NCBI RefSeq assembly: GCF_014648875.1
Contig: NZ_BMRY01000005.1
Span: 248,001 to 312,000 of the forward strand
Source of the DNA: Streptomyces parvus
GTDB lineage: Bacteria; Actinomycetota; Actinomycetes; Streptomycetales; Streptomycetaceae
Direction of reading: 5' to 3'
Length of the DNA: 64,000 nucleotides
In this document: positions 8,418-16,907 of the stretch, piece by piece
Position numbering within the stretch: position 1 is the stretch's first letter
Layout: the number at the start of each line of letters is the position of its first letter
Notes under the pieces: model-generated
What the model saw: only the letters and a program-made list of their open reading frames with translations
Databases searched by the model: none
What the model was told of the DNA's origin: nothing
Made by a program: the position numbers and the translations under genes

Positions 8418-9796
8418 ATACGCGTGAGGGTCACCCCGAAACCTTCACGGGGCCGCAGGGTGAGCAGTGCTCTGGGGGCAGGTCCGGTGGAATCCCGCTG
8501 CGATATCTCGAACTTGTCGAGAATGGCTGCCAGGAGCATGCTCATCTCCATCATGGCGAACCCCTTGCCGATGCACATATGAGCGCCGGCTCCGAAAGGA
8601 AGGAACCGTCCCTTTCCGGGGATGCCGTTCATGAAACGCTCAGGAAGGAATTCGTCCGGCCGTTCCCAGACGGTCGGGTCCCGGTGGATGGCGGCCACGT
8701 TGAGCATCACGAAGGATCCCGCAGGGATCTTCGACGCGCCTATGGACACATCCTTCGTGACCTGTCGGGGGATGGTCGGGGACGGCGGGAAGAGCCGCAT
8801 CCCCTCGTTGATGACGCGCTCGAGAAGAGTGCTTCCCCGCTGTCTCCCCGAGGTGGACAGAGGGGTCCGACGCACCTCTTCCCGAACCCGCTGCTGAACG
8901 TCCGGATAGCAGGCGAGCAGATACAGGATCCACGTCAGCGCACTGGCCGTGGTCTCGTACGCGGCGACGAACGTGGTCAGCATCTCGTCCCTGACCTCGG
9001 TGTCGGTCAACGGTTCCACGGAGTCACCGGCCTTGGCCGCCAGCAGCATGTCCAGGAGGTCGCCGTGGTGTTCGCCGGTGGTGCGCCGTTCTCTGATGAG
9101 CCGGTGGACGAGGTCGTCCAGGCCCCGCATGGTCGCGGTGAAGTTCCGGTTCCGTCGGCTGGGTACGCCGACCGGCAAGGAGAGCGGCATCCGCAGGCGG
9201 CGCTCGACGAACTCCAGGAGGAAGGAGATCGTGCCCGGTGTCAGGACGTCGGACACCGTGTCGCCGGGCCGGCTGAACATGCACCTGGCCACGATGTCGA
9301 GGGCGAAGGAGAGCATTTCCTCGTGGACGCGCAACTCCGTGCGGTCGCGGCTCTCCCAGCGCCCGATGTGCTCGTCCGTCACCTCGGCCATCTTCTGCCG
9401 CATGTCGGCCAGGCTGGGGCGGCCGTACATGGGCTGGAGGGCCCTTCGCCGCCGTAGCCACTGTTCGTGGTACGGACTACTGATCAGCCCGTCCCCGAGC
9501 ACCAGCCGCAGCGGGTTCTCGGCGTTCGGCTTGCCGAAGGTGTGGATGTCGGAGAGGACGATGTCCGCCGCGGTGCTCCGGTTGACGAACACCATGCGCT
9601 TGGGTCCGACGGCGAAGTACGAGAGCTCGCTGCCGTCCAGGGCGGCGTACTGGATGGCGTTCAGCAGGTTCGACCGCAGCTTGAGGAGGTCGCCGATCCC
9701 CGGCAGGCGCCTCGGCGGCACGGTCGGTGTGGAGAGGACGCCGCTGTCGTGCCGCACGTGCCTGACGGGTAACGCGCTCGCGACAGTCCCCGCCAT
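8414..9796 (-). CDS. Cytochrome P450 (CYP4/CYP102-like, terpene/fatty-acid type), first gene of the operon
   Basis: A 460-residue P450 of the longer type, with I-helix FVAAYETTASALTW, K-helix NEGMRLFPPSP (ExxR), PERF region DEFLPERFMNG and haem loop FLPFGAGAHMCIGKG. These resemble P450s that oxidise terpenes or fatty acids, and differ clearly from the shorter P450 later in the operon, so the two probably act on different substrates. It is the promoter-proximal gene; all following genes except the A-T gene overlap their upstream neighbour. The start codon is immediately preceded by ten consecutive G residues in the coding sense (9797-9806), in place of an ordinary spaced ribosome binding site. 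Confidence 0.88.
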   Translation of the reverse strand: MAGTVASALPVRHVRHDSGVLSTPTVPPRRLPGIGDLLKLRSNLLNAIQYAALDGSELSYFAVGPKRMVFVNRSTAADIVLSDIHTFGKPNAENPLRLVLGDGLISSPYHEQWLRRRRALQPMYGRPSLADMRQKMAEVTDEHIGRWESRDRTELRVHEEMLSFALDIVARCMFSRPGDTVSDVLTPGTISFLLEFVERRLRMPLSLPVGVPSRRNRNFTATMRGLDDLVHRLIRERRTTGEHHGDLLDMLLAAKAGDSVEPLTDTEVRDEMLTTFVAAYETTASALTWILYLLACYPDVQQRVREEVRRTPLSTSGRQRGSTLLERVINEGMRLFPPSPTIPRQVTKDVSIGASKIPAGSFVMLNVAAIHRDPTVWERPDEFLPERFMNGIPGKGRFLPFGAGAHMCIGKGFAMMEMSMLLAAILDKFEISQRDSTGPAPRALLTLRPREGFGVTLTRM

Positions 9797-9806
9797 CCCC
9801 CCCCCC
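9797..9806 (-). repeat. G10 homopolymer tract abutting the P450 start codon
   Basis: Ten C on the plus strand (G10 in the coding sense) directly adjoin the ATG of the first operon gene. The tract overlaps the place of the ribosome binding site, so length changes could alter initiation. Confidence 0.8.
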
Positions 9807-10069
9807 GATGAGTCGATACGTCATGTCCGCGGCCGGGCCGCGTCCGGTTGGCGTTCACAAGTCGTACTCGCGCGAGATCCGGCGGAGCAAGCGGATGGCA
9901 GGAAGGTGACGTGTGATCCCGGTGGGCGAGCGCGCGCCCCGTGACGGGGCGTCGGCCGGTTCCGGCCGGTTGCCGGATGCCGGTGATCCTTCGATGGCAG
10001 CAAGATGCACCGGGGCCGGCCGGCCCAGGCAGGACCTGCTGCGGTGCGGCTTCACCGGGCGCACACGCG
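9807..10069. other. Non-coding region upstream of the biosynthetic operon
   Basis: Roughly 260 bases hold no convincing gene on either strand: short open frames here lack family features and ribosome binding sites. It must contain the promoter of the minus-strand operon, but no clear -10/-35 pair was recognised. Confidence 0.5.
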
Positions 10070-10102
10070 GAAAGCCCCCGTGCCGCTCGCACGGGGGCTT
10101 TC
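10070..10102 (-). terminator. Terminator hairpin downstream of the MMPL gene
   Basis: A perfect 14-bp stem, gaaagcccccgtgc with its complement, and a 5-base loop lie about 100 bases past the MMPL stop codon. Confidence 0.8.
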
Positions 10103-10199
10103 GCTGTGCCCCGGTCCCCGTCCCCACAGGTGACCGGCGCTTCCGGGGCCGCGCTCCGCTCAGACGCGGACCCCGGAGTCCTGACCGTCCGGGGACGGG

Positions 10200-12467
10200 T
10201 CAGACGCGGACGAGCTCGCGCTCACCCTCGCCGCCGCCGTCACCGGACCCGGCGGAGTCGGACGTGTCGGTCAGCTGCTGCTGCAGCTTCTCGCCCTCCA
10301 CGTCCACGTTGGGCAGCGCCCGGTCCAGCCAGCGCGGCAGCCACCAGGCCTTCCGGCCGAGCAGAGCGAGGACGGCGGGCACGATCGCCATGCGCACCAC
10401 GAAGGCGTCGAAGAGGACGGCGATGGCGAGCGAGAAGCCGATCATCTTGATCATCTGCTCGCTGGAGCCGATGAAGCCGGCGAAGACCGCCATCATGATC
10501 ACCGCAGCGGCCGTGACCACCCGTGCACCGTGCTTGAAGCCGGTCACGATGGCCTGGCCCGGGCTCTCGCCGTGGACGTACGCCTCGCGCATCCGGGTGA
10601 CGAGGAAGACCTCGTAGTCCATCGCGAGACCGAAGACCACACCGACCATGAAGATCGGCATCATGCTCATGATCGGACCGGTCTGCTCGACGCCGAAGAG
10701 CGAACCGAGCCAGCCCCACTGGAAGACCGCGACGACCGCGCCGAGGGCCGCGACCACCGAGAGCAGGAAGCCCAGGGCCGCCTTCAGCGGGACGAGGATC
10801 GAGCGGAACACCAGCATCAGCAGCAGGAACGCGAGGCCGACGACGAGCGCCAGGTAGGGCACCAGGGCGTCGTTCATCTTCTGCGAGAAGTCGATGTTCA
10901 TCGCGGTGGCGCCGGTGACCAGGACCTCGGCCCCGGTGTCGGCCTTGATGTTCTCGCCCGCGTCACGGATGTCGTGGACGACCTCCTCCGTGGCGTGGGA
11001 GGACGGCCGGTCCTTCGGGATGACCACGATGGTCGCGGTGTCGCCGGCCTTGTTGAACTGGGCCGGGGCGACGGCGACGACGCCGATGGACTCGATCTCC
11101 TCGGAGACCCGGGCGGCGGCGGCCTTGCCGTCGGAGCTGTTCTTCGTGTCGACGACGACCATCAACGGGCCGTTGAACCCGGGGCCGAAGCCGTCCGAGA
11201 GCATGTCGTACGCCTGGCGCTGCGTGGTCGACTTCGGCTGGGCGCCGTCGTCGGGCAGGCCCATCTCCAGCGAGGCGGCCGGTACGGCGATGACGCCGAG
11301 GCCGAGGACGCCGACGAGCATGACCCAGACCGGCTTGCGCAGCACGAACCGCGCCCAGCGGGTGCCCATGTTCGGCTTGGCATCGGCGCTCTTCGTCAGG
11401 CCGGCGCCGTTGCCCGGCTCGGCGCCCTTCTCCGCATCGGCGCCCTTGCGGGCCTTGCGGCCCATGACGCGCTTGCCCGCGAAGCCCAGCAGGGCCGGGA
11501 CGAGGGTGAGGGCGATGACCACGGCGATCGCGACCGTACCGGCGGCGGCGAAGCCCATCTTCGTCAGCATCGGGATGTTGACGACGGCCAGGCCCACCAG
11601 GGCGATGACCACGGTCAGACCGGCGAAGACGACCGCGGATCCGGCCGTGCCGACGGCCCGCCCGGCGGCTTCCTCACGCTCCCGGCCGTCGGCCAGCTCG
11701 GCGCGGTAGCGGGAGACGATGAACAGGGCGTAGTCGATGCCGACCGCGAGGCCGATCATCATGGCGAGGGTCGAGGTCGTCGAGCCGAGATCCAGGACGT
11801 TGGCCAGCGCGGTGATCGTCGAGACCCCGATACCGACCCCGATGAGCGCGGTCAGCAGCGGCAGCCCGGCGGCGACCAGCGAACCGAAGGTGATGACCAG
11901 GACGATCGCGGCGATGACGACACCGATGATCTCGGCGGTCCCGGTGTGCGGCATGACCTGGAGGGCGTCGCCGCCGATCTCCACCTTCATGCCGCTCTTC
12001 TGCGCGTCCTCGCCCGCGTCCTCCAGGGAGTCCCGGGTCGCGTCGGTCAGCTCCATGGAGTTGACCTGGTAGGAGACCGAGATGTACGCGGTCGAACCGT
12101 CCTGGCTCACCGCCTGCGCCTTGAACGGGTCGTCGACCTTGGCGATCTGCTGCGAGCCGGACTGCAGCTCCTTGACGATGCCGGTGATCTCGCGCTTGTT
12201 CTCGGCGTCGGTCACCTTCTCGCCCTCGGGGGCCTTGAAGACGACCCGGGCGGTCGCGCCGTCGGCGCTGTTGCCGGGGTTGCGCTCTTCCAGCAGGTCG
12301 AAGGCGCGCTGCGCCTCCGTACCGGGGATCGAGAAGGAACTGGAGGTGGCGGTGGACGCGGTGGCCGCACCAAGGATGCCGACCGCCAGCAACGCCACCC
12401 AGATCAGGGCGACGAAGCCGCGGCGGCGGAAGGTGAGCCGTCCGAGCTTGTAGAGGAAAGTGGCCAC
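10200..12467 (-). CDS. MMPL-family RND transporter
   Basis: A 755-residue inner-membrane transporter. It has an N-terminal span (about 18-38), an extracytoplasmic domain, a block of membrane spans with GIDYALFIVSRYRAEL (about 240), a second extracytoplasmic domain after about residue 400, and a second block with AMDYEVFLVTRMREAYV (about 625). The two repeats and these D-Y motifs are typical of MMPL proton-driven exporters of lipids or drugs. It lies downstream of a TetR gene on the same strand with a 160-base gap. Control by that repressor is likely. The start is GTG 12465-12467. Confidence 0.93.
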   Translation of the reverse strand: MATFLYKLGRLTFRRRGFVALIWVALLAVGILGAATASTATSSSFSIPGTEAQRAFDLLEERNPGNSADGATARVVFKAPEGEKVTDAENKREITGIVKELQSGSQQIAKVDDPFKAQAVSQDGSTAYISVSYQVNSMELTDATRDSLEDAGEDAQKSGMKVEIGGDALQVMPHTGTAEIIGVVIAAIVLVITFGSLVAAGLPLLTALIGVGIGVSTITALANVLDLGSTTSTLAMMIGLAVGIDYALFIVSRYRAELADGREREEAAGRAVGTAGSAVVFAGLTVVIALVGLAVVNIPMLTKMGFAAAGTVAIAVVIALTLVPALLGFAGKRVMGRKARKGADAEKGAEPGNGAGLTKSADAKPNMGTRWARFVLRKPVWVMLVGVLGLGVIAVPAASLEMGLPDDGAQPKSTTQRQAYDMLSDGFGPGFNGPLMVVVDTKNSSDGKAAAARVSEEIESIGVVAVAPAQFNKAGDTATIVVIPKDRPSSHATEEVVHDIRDAGENIKADTGAEVLVTGATAMNIDFSQKMNDALVPYLALVVGLAFLLLMLVFRSILVPLKAALGFLLSVVAALGAVVAVFQWGWLGSLFGVEQTGPIMSMMPIFMVGVVFGLAMDYEVFLVTRMREAYVHGESPGQAIVTGFKHGARVVTAAAVIMMAVFAGFIGSSEQMIKMIGFSLAIAVLFDAFVVRMAIVPAVLALLGRKAWWLPRWLDRALPNVDVEGEKLQQQLTDTSDSAGSGDGGGEGERELVRV

Positions 12468-12627
12468 GGGGGCGTACTCCCGGTCAGGTCGTATGAGTGG
12501 AAAGTGGGCGTGAGGAACCAGCCCGACGACGAGAGCGGCGTGTCAGGTGGAGCTTCGGGGAGGGGGCCGTGCGGGTGGGGCGTGCCGTACGCGTGGGACG
12601 AGCCGTACGGGCAGGGGTGCGGGGACG

Positions 12628-13200
12628 TCAGACGCCGAGGGCGGGGAAAACCACGGAGTCCAGGTAATCGATGAGGAACGCCTGGTCCACAGGCCGGTCC
12701 TCGATGAGTTCACGAGCAGTCAGCGCACCGATCACCATGTGCACGATGTATTTCAGCGCCGGATTGTCCGCACGCAGTTCACCCCGGTCCACCGCCCGTT
12801 GCAGCATCTGGTCGAAACCGGTCATCTCCGGTTCGATCAGCAGCTCACGCAGGGCCTTGAGCAGCTCGGGGTACTCATGGATGGCATGGGCCAGACCCCG
12901 CATCAGCGCGGCGTCCTTCTCCATCTGGCAGTCGTCGGTCCGGCTCAGCGCGGCACGGAAATCGCCCCGCAGCGAACCGGTGTCGATGTCCGAAAGGCTC
13001 CCCGGCTTGTTGTGCCGCATCGCCTTGGCGACCAGCTCGGGCTTGGAGCCCCACTGGCGGTAGAGAGTGGCCTTGCTCGAACGGGTGCGGGCGGCGACGG
13101 CGTCCATGGTCAGGGCGTCGTAACCGACCTCGCGGAGCAGGTCGAGGACGGCCTCGTAGAGTTCGCCCTCGCGCTCGGGGGTCAGCCTGGTGCGTGCCAT
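12628..13200 (-). CDS. TetR-family repressor, upstream of the MMPL transporter
   Basis: A 190-residue TetR regulator. The N-terminal helix-turn-helix covers about residues 12-58 (LTMDAVAARTRSSKATLYRQW), followed by a helical ligand domain. It is transcribed in the same direction as the MMPL exporter, the usual local repressor plus pump arrangement. Two palindromes in its upstream region (13268-13282 and 13310-13329) share the half-site GAAAC and are probably its operators, implying autoregulation and control of the pump. Confidence 0.92.
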   Translation of the reverse strand: MARTRLTPEREGELYEAVLDLLREVGYDALTMDAVAARTRSSKATLYRQWGSKPELVAKAMRHNKPGSLSDIDTGSLRGDFRAALSRTDDCQMEKDAALMRGLAHAIHEYPELLKALRELLIEPEMTGFDQMLQRAVDRGELRADNPALKYIVHMVIGALTARELIEDRPVDQAFLIDYLDSVVFPALGV

Positions 13201-13267
13201 GTGCCGACCTCCTTCGCGCTCGATCTTTCCTGCGTTCTGTTCTGCCGACGGCCTCGCTCAGCATCGA

Positions 13268-13282
13268 ACGAAACCGTTTCGT
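13268..13282. promoter_or_regulatory. TetR operator candidate 1
   Basis: The palindrome acgaaac-c-gtttcgt lies 68 bases upstream of the tetR start. It shares GAAAC/GTTTC half-sites with the second site 45 bases away. Confidence 0.65.
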
Positions 13283-13309
13283 ACACCTGAACCGTACCCC
13301 CACCCGCCA

Positions 13310-13329
13310 GCGAAACGAAATCGTTTCGC
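13310..13329. promoter_or_regulatory. TetR operator candidate 2
   Basis: The inverted repeat gcgaaacg-aaat-cgtttcgc has 8-bp perfect arms. Its centre is about 44 bp from that of site 1, close to four helical turns. It lies between tetR and the divergent protease gene and may affect both. Confidence 0.65.
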
Positions 13330-13383
13330 TTGTGTCCTGCACCACAAGTTGCCCCGGGCCCCGCGCACCGAAAACATTGGGGG

Positions 13384-16300
13384 GTGAGTGACGACGTCGC
13401 GTATCTCCGTTTCCCGCACCTCCACCAGGACTTGCTGTGCTTCGCGGCCGAGGACGACCTCTGGGTCGCCCCCCTCGCCGCCGCGGGGCACCGGCCCGGA
13501 CGCGCCTGGCGGGTGACCGTCGACCGGACCCGGGTCAGCCATCCGCGCTTCTCGCCCGACGGCACCTCCATCGCCTACACGACCTGGCGGACCCTGGACC
13601 CCGAGATCCACCTCGCCCCGGTGGACGGCGGCCCGGCGCGCCGGCTCACCTACTGGGGCTCGACGGACGCCCGGGTCTGCGGCTGGAGCCCCGATCCGGG
13701 CGAGGCCTGCCAGATCCTCGCCGTCTCCTCGCACAACCAGCCGTTCTCGTACTTCTCCTGGGCCTACAGCGTCCCCACCGACGGCAGCCCCGGCGGCAGG
13801 CTCCCCTGGGGTCCGGTCTCCGACATCGCGGTCGCCGACATCGACGGCGAGCGCCGCACCCTGCTGCTCACCGGCACGCCCCCGCACGAACCGGCCGCCT
13901 GGAAGCGCTACCGGGGCGGGGCCATGGGCCGCCTGTGGCTGCACGGCGAGCGGCTGCTCCCGGACATCGACGGGCACCTCGCCAACCCGATGTTCGTCGG
14001 CCGCCGCATCGCGTTCCTCTCCGACCACCAGGGCGTCGGCAACCTCTACTCCTGCCGCATGGACGGCACCGACCTGCGCCGCCACACCGACCACGACGCC
14101 TTCTACGCCCGTAACGCCTCCAGCGACGGGCACCGGGTGATCTACCAGTGCGCGGGCGAGCTGTGGCTGGTGGAGGACCTGGAGTCGCCCGACGCCACCC
14201 CGCGCAAGCTGGAGGTACGCCTCGGCGGGCCGCGCACCGGCCGGCGCGTCCACCAGGTGCCCGCCGCCAGCAACGTCGACTCGCTCTCCGTCGACGAGAC
14301 GGGCCGGGCCAGCGCCGTCACCGTACGCGGCAGTCTCTACTGGCTCACCCACCGCGACGGCCCCGCCCGCACCATCGCCGACAACCCGGGGGTGCGGGTG
14401 CGGCTGCCGGAGATGCTCGGCAGCGGCGGGCAGGTCGCGTACGTCACCGACGCGGACGGCCCGGACGCGGTCGAGATCGCCTACCTGCCGCGCGCCAGCG
14501 GCGACCGGCCGCCGCGCAGGCTCGCCACCGGGCAGCTGGGCCGGGTCCAGGAGATGATCTCCGACCCGGACGGGAAACGCCTGGCCATCGCCTCGAACGA
14601 CGGCCGGCTGCTGCTCCTGGACACGGGCGAGGAGGCGGCGGAGGCGGAAGCGCCGGAGACGGTGGAGAAGTCTCCCAGCGGCTCGACCCGGGCCGACCTC
14701 CACGCGGCCACCGGCGCGGCGACCCCGGACAGCGCCGTGCCGGTCGACGAGCACCCCGGGCTCAGCGAGCTGATCCGCTCGGTCAACGGCCCGGTCCGCG
14801 ATCTGGCCTTCTCCCCCGACGGCGACTGGCTGACCTGGTCGCACCCGGGCGTCGGCCGCTCGCTGCGGCAGATCAAACTGGCCCGGATCTCCGGCCCCGG
14901 CGCGCCGGTCGTCGTGGACGTCACCAACGGCCGCTTCGAGGACGAGAACCCGGTCTTCACGGAGGACGGCCGCTATCTGGCGTTCCTGTCCTGGCGCGGC
15001 TTCGACCCGGTGTACGACGTCCACACCGGCGACCTGTCCTTCCCGCTCGGCTGCCGCCCGTATCTGGTCCCGCTCTCCTCGGCGACCCCGTCCCCCTTCG
15101 CGCTCTCGCCCGACGGACGCCCGGCTGCGGGCGGCCTCGACCCGGTGGACGTTCCGGAAGGAGGCGGTACGTCGGAGGGGTCCACGGTCATGGTCGAGTT
15201 CGAGGGGCTGGAGAGCCGGGTGACGCCGTTCCCCGTCTCCGCCTCCAAGTACTCGGCGCTCGCCCCGGTGAGCGGCGGCGGTCTGGTCTGGCTGCGCTGG
15301 CCGATCTCCGGGGCGCTGGGCGAGACGTTCGCCAACCCGGCCGACATGTCGGGGCGGCCCACCCTGGAGCACTTCAACATCGCGAAGGCCCGCAGGACCG
15401 AACTGGTCGACCACCTCGACTGGTTCGCGGTCAGCGGCGACTCCTCGCGCCTCGTCGTGATGGACGACGGCGAACTGCGCGCCGTCCCCGCCACCGAGCC
15501 CGGCGACGGCGACACCACGGTCTACCTGGACCTGCGCCGCATCCTGCACGAGGTCGACCCGGGTGCGGAGTGGCGGCAGGCGTACGGGGAGGCGGGCCGC
15601 ATCATCCGCGACTACTTCTGGGAACCGGACATGTGCGGCATCGACTGGGACGGGGTGCTGGACCAGTACCGCCCGCTGGTCGAACGGGTCGCGTCCCCCG
15701 ACGAGTTCGCGGATCTGCTGCGCGAGGTGCTGGGCGAGCTGGGCACCTCGCACGCCTACGTCTCCCCCGCCCGCCGCAACGAGGGCCCGCCGCACTACCA
15801 GCGGGCGATCGGCCTGCTCGGCGCCAACCTGGTCTGCCGGGACGGCGCGTGGACGATCCAGCGCATCCTGCCCGGCGACTCCTCCGACTCCAAGGCGCGT
15901 TCACCGCTGGCGGGTACGGGGATCAGGGAGGGCGCGGTCCTCACCCATGTCGACGGCCGGCCGGTGGACCCGGTGGCGGGCCCGTACCCGCTGCTGACGG
16001 CGGCGGGCGGCACCACGGTGGAGCTGACCTTCACCCCGGCGGGCGGCGGCCCGTCCCGCCGGGTGGCGATCATGCCTCTGGTCGACGAACGCCCGCTGCG
16101 CTACCAGGACTGGGTGGCCAAACGGCGTGACGTCGTACGGGAGTTGAGCGGCGGCAAGTGCGGCTATCTGCACATCCCCGACCTGGGCGGCTCCGGCTGG
16201 GCCCAGTTCAACCGGGACCTGCGCCTGGAGGTGGCCCGGCCCGCGCTCATCGTGGACGTACGGGGCAACGCGGGCGGTCACATCAGCGAGCTGGTCGTGG

Positions 16301-16779
16301 AGAAGCTCACCCGCACGATCCTCGGCTGGGACCTGACCCGTAACGCGCAGGCGGTCAGTTACGCCTCCAACGCGCCGCGCGGCCCGGTGGTCGCGCTGGC
16401 GGACGAGGCGACCTCCTCGGACGGCGACATGATCACCGCCGCGTTCCGGCTGCTGAAGACGGGACCCGTGGTGGGCCAGCGCACCTGGGGCGGGGTGGTC
16501 GGCATGACCGGCCGCCACCGGCTCGGCGACGGCACGTCGATCACGGTGCCGATGAACGCCGCCTGGTTCGACACGTACGGCTGGTCGGTGGAGAACCACG
16601 GTGTGGAACCGGACGTGGAGGCCCTGCGCACCCCGCTGGACTGGGCGGAGGGCCGGTACGCGGTCCTGGACGACGCGGTCCGCCTGGCGCTGGACCTGCT
16701 GGCGGCCCACCCGGCGGCGACGCCACCGTCGTACGACACGGCCCCCGACCTGCGCAGGCCGCCGCTACCGCCGAGGTGA
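13384..16779 (+). CDS. Tricorn-type serine protease (S41 family)
   Basis: A 1131-residue cytoplasmic protease. Two beta-propeller regions of TolB-like repeats occupy about residues 1-300 and 300-650 (for example HPRFSPDGTSIAY and DLAFSPDGDWLTW). They are followed by a helical/PDZ portion and the C-terminal protease core. The catalytic elements of tricorn are visible: Ser-His in LGTSHAYVS, Ser-Asp in EATSSDGDMITAAF and the Glu in NHGVEPDVEAL. Tricorn degrades peptides released by the proteasome. No signal peptide is seen. GTG 13384 is chosen because the family's N-terminal strand YLRFPHLHQD follows at once; upstream in-frame sequence overlaps the operators. Confidence 0.9.
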   Translation: MSDDVAYLRFPHLHQDLLCFAAEDDLWVAPLAAAGHRPGRAWRVTVDRTRVSHPRFSPDGTSIAYTTWRTLDPEIHLAPVDGGPARRLTYWGSTDARVCGWSPDPGEACQILAVSSHNQPFSYFSWAYSVPTDGSPGGRLPWGPVSDIAVADIDGERRTLLLTGTPPHEPAAWKRYRGGAMGRLWLHGERLLPDIDGHLANPMFVGRRIAFLSDHQGVGNLYSCRMDGTDLRRHTDHDAFYARNASSDGHRVIYQCAGELWLVEDLESPDATPRKLEVRLGGPRTGRRVHQVPAASNVDSLSVDETGRASAVTVRGSLYWLTHRDGPARTIADNPGVRVRLPEMLGSGGQVAYVTDADGPDAVEIAYLPRASGDRPPRRLATGQLGRVQEMISDPDGKRLAIASNDGRLLLLDTGEEAAEAEAPETVEKSPSGSTRADLHAATGAATPDSAVPVDEHPGLSELIRSVNGPVRDLAFSPDGDWLTWSHPGVGRSLRQIKLARISGPGAPVVVDVTNGRFEDENPVFTEDGRYLAFLSWRGFDPVYDVHTGDLSFPLGCRPYLVPLSSATPSPFALSPDGRPAAGGLDPVDVPEGGGTSEGSTVMVEFEGLESRVTPFPVSASKYSALAPVSGGGLVWLRWPISGALGETFANPADMSGRPTLEHFNIAKARRTELVDHLDWFAVSGDSSRLVVMDDGELRAVPATEPGDGDTTVYLDLRRILHEVDPGAEWRQAYGEAGRIIRDYFWEPDMCGIDWDGVLDQYRPLVERVASPDEFADLLREVLGELGTSHAYVSPARRNEGPPHYQRAIGLLGANLVCRDGAWTIQRILPGDSSDSKARSPLAGTGIREGAVLTHVDGRPVDPVAGPYPLLTAAGGTTVELTFTPAGGGPSRRVAIMPLVDERPLRYQDWVAKRRDVVRELSGGKCGYLHIPDLGGSGWAQFNRDLRLEVARPALIVDVRGNAGGHISELVVEKLTRTILGWDLTRNAQAVSYASNAPRGPVVALADEATSSDGDMITAAFRLLKTGPVVGQRTWGGVVGMTGRHRLGDGTSITVPMNAAWFDTYGWSVENHGVEPDVEALRTPLDWAEGRYAVLDDAVRLALDLLAAHPAATPPSYDTAPDLRRPPLPPR

Positions 16780-16907
16780 CGGCCGGTCAGACCTGCCGGC
16801 GATCCCCCGTGCGTGGGAGGTGAGCACCCGTCCGGGCGTTCCGGGCGGGCGCTCGCGCGTGGGCGGCGGACACGATGGAAGGGGCTGCCCACGTACGAGG
16901 GAGAAGC

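Noticed and set aside
10530..12674. Long plus-strand open frame opposite the MMPL gene
   Set aside because: Composition is noise-like (Asp/Gly/Arg/His) and the minus strand encodes a complete MMPL transporter.
13258..15795. 845-codon minus-strand open frame opposite the tricorn gene
   Set aside because: Val/Arg/Gly/Ala low-complexity translation; the plus strand carries all tricorn catalytic motifs.
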